Source: an uncultured Oscillospiraceae bacterium (GTDB taxonomy: Bacteria; Bacillota; Clostridia; Oscillospirales; Acutalibacteraceae). From it: a DNA stretch of 43,491 nt. Location of the stretch: the NCBI GenBank assembly GCA_902492895.1, contig CABUNG010000024.1, forward strand, positions 1 through 43,491. Direction: 5' to 3'. Positions 40,377 through 43,491 of this stretch are shown here, in pieces (positions within the stretch are counted from its first letter, which is position 1; each line of letters opens with the position of its first letter). The notes beneath the pieces are model-generated. The model had not been told where the DNA came from and did no database searches. It saw only the letters and a list, made by a program, of their open reading frames with translations. The position numbers and the translations under genes were made by a program.

Positions 40377-40792
40377 GTCCTCTTCCATCCGCGGGACCAA
40401 ATCGTCCCGTCCAACAGCCGGGCGGGATGGGAAATAGGCGAACGGGACGGAGGTCTCCTCGCTGCATTGATGCCAACTTCTACCCAACGGGGTTCTGTGC
40501 CGCGACTCTGAAAAGACACAATTAGGCGCGCCGCAGACTACGGCGCGCCCAATGCATCCCTGGGTTCGGACCAGTCCGTCAGCTCTCGACTCGTGGCCAG
40601 GGCAGCGGACAGTCAAAATACCAAATCGGAAAAGCAACCCTTCATCGTTTTGCCCGGTGTCGGCCGGATTCAGCGGTGCTGTGAGGCCGCAGCGGTATTT
40701 TGTATCTCCAGTATAGGGGTCTTCGGTCTCAGACCGGTCACGGAATCTATAAAAGCACCGCGGATGTTTTTGTCCGCGGTGCTTTTATGACT
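40377..40792. other. 416-base gene-free region
   Basis: No credible gene is seen on either strand. It holds a perfect 9-bp inverted repeat GGCGCGCCG / CGGCGCGCC (40525-40533 and 40541-40549, 7-base loop), a small CGGTCT / GACCG hairpin near 40720, and the gyrA terminator at its end. No promoter with both boxes is obvious. Confidence 0.5.
40750..40787 (-). terminator. Terminator of gyrA
   Basis: A perfect 15-bp stem (TAAAAGCACCGCGGA at 40750-40764 with its complement at 40773-40787), 8-base loop, with a T tract at the base on the minus strand. Confidence 0.85.
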
Positions 40793-43321
40793 TTATGCTT
40801 GATTTTCCGGTTCCGACGGTGCAGGCGCAGCGGGCGTTTCCGGTGCGTCCTCCACAGCCTCTTCCGTCTCCGCAGACGTTTCCGGTTCTTCCTCCTCGTG
40901 AGGTGCGCGGGCCAGCGAGACGATGCGGGACCCTTCCTCCACCCGCATGACGCGCACACCCTTGGACGGACGGCGGCAGAGGCGGATTTCATTGACCTGC
41001 ATCCGGATGATAATACCATCGGAGGAGATCAGGATCACGTCATCCTCCGGATCCACCACCTTGATGCCGGCCACCTCCCCATACTCTTCGGTATGATAGT
41101 TGGTCAGACCCTTACCGCCCCGGGACTGAATCCGGTAGTCGGTCAGTTCGCTCAGCCGTCCGTATCCCGTCTCGGTGACGGTCAGGAGGAGGCCTCCCTC
41201 CCGCCGGACGGACATGCCGACGACCTCATCCCCCTCGTCGAGGGTGACGGCCTTGACCCCTCTGGCGGCGCGGCCGACCACGCGGGCATCGTTTTCATCG
41301 AAGCAGATGGCCATACCCCGGCGGGTGGCGACAATCAGCCGCTGATATCCGTCGGTCATCCGCACCCACGCCAATTCGTCCCCTTCGTCGAGGTCGATGG
41401 CGATCAGGCCGCTTTTCCGGGCATTGGAATAGGCGTCCAAACGGGTGCGCTTGATGATGCCGCGGCGGGTGACCATGCACAGATATTGATCGCCGGAGAA
41501 TTCCGACACCCGGATCATCGCGGTGACCTTTTCCTCGGGGGCCAGGGGCAGGAGATTGACGAGATTCATACCCTTGGATGTACGGGCGCCCTCCGGCACC
41601 TCATAGCATTTCAGACGATAGACACGGCCCGCCGAGGTAAAGAACATCACGAAATCGTGGCTCGAGCAGAGGAACATGGTCTCGGTAACATCCTCATCCC
41701 GGGTTGCCATACCCATGATGCCCCGACCTCCCCGCCGCTGCGTTTTATAAACGTCGGCGGCCTGACGCTTGATATAGCCCAGGCGGGTCAGGGTGAGGAC
41801 ACATTCCTCGACCGGGATCAGATCCTCGATATCCACTTCCCCGGAGACCGCGGAAATCTCGGTACGCCGCTCGTCCCCGTATTTATCCCGCATTTTGATG
41901 CATTCTTCTTTTACAATCGCATAGATCTTTTGGTCATCGGCGAGAATTTCCTCCAAGCTGGCGATGCGGGCGTGCAGGGCGGCGAGTTCATCTTCAATCT
42001 TCTGCCGCTCCAGGCCAGACAGGCGCCCGAGGGTCATTTTGACGATGGCGTCGGCCTGGACGTCGTCAAAGCCGAAGCGCGCCATCAGGTTGGCCTTGGA
42101 TTCCGGCACGTCCTTGGAGGAGCGGATGATGGAGATCACTTCATCGATGAAATCTACCGCGACCTTCAGCGCTTCAAAGATGTGGGCGCGCTCCTTCGCG
42201 CGGGCCAATTCATAAAGGGTGCGGCGGGTGATGACTTCTTTCTGATATTTGATGTACTCCTCCAGCATCTGCTTGAGGGTCAGGACACGGGGCACGCCAT
42301 TGACCAGTGCCAGCATGATGACGCCGAAGGTGGTCTGCATCTGGGTGAACGCAAAGAGCTGGTTGAGCACCACCTGGGGATTGGCATCCCGTTTCAGATC
42401 GATGACGATCCGCATGCCTTCGCGGGAGGAATGGTCAACCACGTCGTGGATCCCTTCCACCCGCTTCTCGTCGGCCAGCTCAATAATGGATTTGACCAGA
42501 TTGAGTTTGTTGACCTGATACGGGATTTCGGTGATGACGATGCGGAAGCGGTTGCCAACCTCCTCGATTTCAGTGCGGGCACGAACCACGACGCGGCCCC
42601 TTCCGGTCGCATAGGCGGCACGGATCCCCGCGTAGCCCATGATGACGCCGCCGGTGGGAAAATCCGGACCTTTGATGTGATCCATCAGTTCCGGCAGTTC
42701 GGCAGCGGGATTGTCGATCAGCAGGCAGATCGCATCCACGACCTCGCACAGATTGTGGGGCGGAATATTGGTCGCCATACCGACCGCGATACCGGTGGAG
42801 CCGTTGACCAGCAGATTCGGGAACCGGGAGGGCAGCACCACCGGCTCCTGGAGGCGGTCATCGTAGTTCGAGGTAAAATCCACCGTTTCCTTGTCGATAT
42901 CCGCCAGCATGTCGAGAGACATTTTGCTCATCCGCGCCTCGGTATACCGATAAGCGGCGGCGGGATGCCCGTCAATGGATCCGAAGTTTCCGTGGCCGTC
43001 GACCAGCGGGTACCGCAGGGAAAAATCCTGCGCCATACGCACCATCGCATCATACACCGACGCGTCGCCGTGGGGATGATACCGTCCCAGCACGGCGCCG
43101 ACAGTATCGGCGCACTTACGGTAAGCCTTGTCAGGGGTCAGGCTATTCTCGTGCATGGTGTACAGGATACGCCGATGAACGGGCTTGAGCCCGTCCCGCA
43201 CGTCAGGCAGGGCTCTGGACACGATGACCGACATGGAATAATCGAGAAAGCTCTTTTTCATTTCCTTTTCCAGGTCGACCGAAATCAGCTTGGAAAGAGG
43301 GGTGTTGGTTTGTTCCTCCAA
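40793..43321 (-). CDS. gyrA: DNA gyrase subunit A
   Basis: Breakage-reunion subunit of DNA gyrase, 842 residues. The catalytic Tyr is in AAAYRYTEARMSKM (Tyr126). The quinolone region reads HPHGDASVYDAMVRMAQ, with Ala87 at the position of E. coli Ser83. The C-terminal DNA-wrapping domain contains the GyrA box QRRGGRG and six pinwheel repeats, then an acidic Glu/Ala/Pro-rich tail. TTG 43321 is chosen because AAAGGAG lies 9 bases upstream; an in-frame TTG at 43330 abuts that site. The upstream gene ends 21 bases before. Confidence 0.96.
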   Translation of the reverse strand: MEEQTNTPLSKLISVDLEKEMKKSFLDYSMSVIVSRALPDVRDGLKPVHRRILYTMHENSLTPDKAYRKCADTVGAVLGRYHPHGDASVYDAMVRMAQDFSLRYPLVDGHGNFGSIDGHPAAAYRYTEARMSKMSLDMLADIDKETVDFTSNYDDRLQEPVVLPSRFPNLLVNGSTGIAVGMATNIPPHNLCEVVDAICLLIDNPAAELPELMDHIKGPDFPTGGVIMGYAGIRAAYATGRGRVVVRARTEIEEVGNRFRIVITEIPYQVNKLNLVKSIIELADEKRVEGIHDVVDHSSREGMRIVIDLKRDANPQVVLNQLFAFTQMQTTFGVIMLALVNGVPRVLTLKQMLEEYIKYQKEVITRRTLYELARAKERAHIFEALKVAVDFIDEVISIIRSSKDVPESKANLMARFGFDDVQADAIVKMTLGRLSGLERQKIEDELAALHARIASLEEILADDQKIYAIVKEECIKMRDKYGDERRTEISAVSGEVDIEDLIPVEECVLTLTRLGYIKRQAADVYKTQRRGGRGIMGMATRDEDVTETMFLCSSHDFVMFFTSAGRVYRLKCYEVPEGARTSKGMNLVNLLPLAPEEKVTAMIRVSEFSGDQYLCMVTRRGIIKRTRLDAYSNARKSGLIAIDLDEGDELAWVRMTDGYQRLIVATRRGMAICFDENDARVVGRAARGVKAVTLDEGDEVVGMSVRREGGLLLTVTETGYGRLSELTDYRIQSRGGKGLTNYHTEEYGEVAGIKVVDPEDDVILISSDGIIIRMQVNEIRLCRRPSKGVRVMRVEEGSRIVSLARAPHEEEEPETSAETEEAVEDAPETPAAPAPSEPENQA

Positions 43322-43342
43322 GGGTGACAACTCCTTTCGCCG

Positions 43343-43491
43343 TTACAGTCCGAGCGCGGCCCGGAACTGTCTGGGCTGCTCCATCGCCGTATCCGGGATG
43401 AAAAGCGAGGTATAGGGGCACATCAAACGGACACCGTCCCCGTCCGGGACCGGCCGCACACAGGACCGGGCGATAAATCCGCACATTCCCT
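43343..43491 (-). CDS. C-terminal end of an unknown protein (partial)
   Basis: The last 49 codons of a gene cut by the right edge, read on the minus strand. The residues GMCGFIARSCVRPVPDGDGV and RLMCPYTSLFIPDTAMEQPR, then QFRAALGL, look like real protein, and the TAA lies 21 bases before gyrA. The family cannot be told from this piece. Confidence 0.5.
   Translation of the reverse strand, partial: GMCGFIARSCVRPVPDGDGVRLMCPYTSLFIPDTAMEQPRQFRAALGL

Noticed and set aside
40700..43327. 875-codon open frame antisense to gyrA
   Set aside because: It is a reading-frame shadow of gyrA: His/Asp/Gly-rich, no recognisable domain, no start signal.
43203..43484. Open frame overlapping the gyrA start on the same strand
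   Set aside because: Composition is unlike protein and it overlaps gyrA by more than 100 bases; another frame ending at 43343 reads as a normal C-terminus.

Overview
The window is a gene-dense, GC-rich chromosomal segment from a low-copy-repeat Firmicute, most probably a Clostridia/Oscillospirales (Ruminococcaceae-type) bacterium. The reasons are: ribosomal protein L27 with the Firmicute N-terminal extension next to its Prp protease; a separate Noc in addition to ParA/ParB; Mini-RNase III; XpaC-, QueT-, DUF3048-, PadR/DUF1700/DUF4097-type genes; strong Shine-Dalgarno sites; and frequent TTG starts. The order mnmE-mnmG-rsmG-noc-parA-parB-serS, three parS-like sites and gyrA at the right edge place it close to the replication origin, although dnaA and oriC themselves are not in the window.

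Layout, left to right. 1-5.2 kb: an aromatic amino acid operon on the plus strand (tyrA 3' part, aroB, aroA, aroC, pheA) that makes and then uses chorismate. 5.3-9.8 kb: single genes (PAP2 phosphatase, PhnP-like metallo-beta-lactamase, XpaC-like protein, a 78-residue conserved protein, GNAT acetyltransferase, XRE regulator) and a small MITE-like inverted-repeat element. 9.9-13.8 kb, minus strand: the ribosome-linked cluster rplU-prp-rpmA, then obgE-mrnC and a frameshifted yitT. 13.9-19.3 kb: FlK-like thioesterase, HGSNAT-like membrane protein, QueT with a possible preQ1 leader, then an operon of a GT-C glycosyltransferase, an acyl-ACP thioesterase and a nuclease-like unknown protein.

19.4-34.3 kb: the chromosome segregation and tRNA-modification block (serS, parB, parA, noc, rsmG, mnmG, mnmE, all on the minus strand). 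It is interrupted between parA and noc by about 5.5 kb of accessory genes (small conserved protein, DUF3048 lipoprotein, HEPN/MNT pair, tRNA-Arg(CCU), lactonase-like MBL protein, Imm-5-like protein, methyltransferase, a DNA glycosylase-like protein without the catalytic proline). It is interrupted again between mnmG and mnmE by two membrane-protein genes. A perfect parS is embedded in a 32-bp palindrome that also looks like a transcription terminator.

34.5-40.4 kb, plus strand: two envelope-sensing modules in tandem. The first is PadR regulator + DUF1700 + DUF4097 beta-solenoid. The second is an ECF sigma factor + a large single-pass membrane protein (frameshifted near its end) + a lipoprotein. 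A 416-base gene-free stretch follows, then gyrA on the minus strand and the last residues of an unknown gene. The assignments come from reading motifs and context only; no database search was run.
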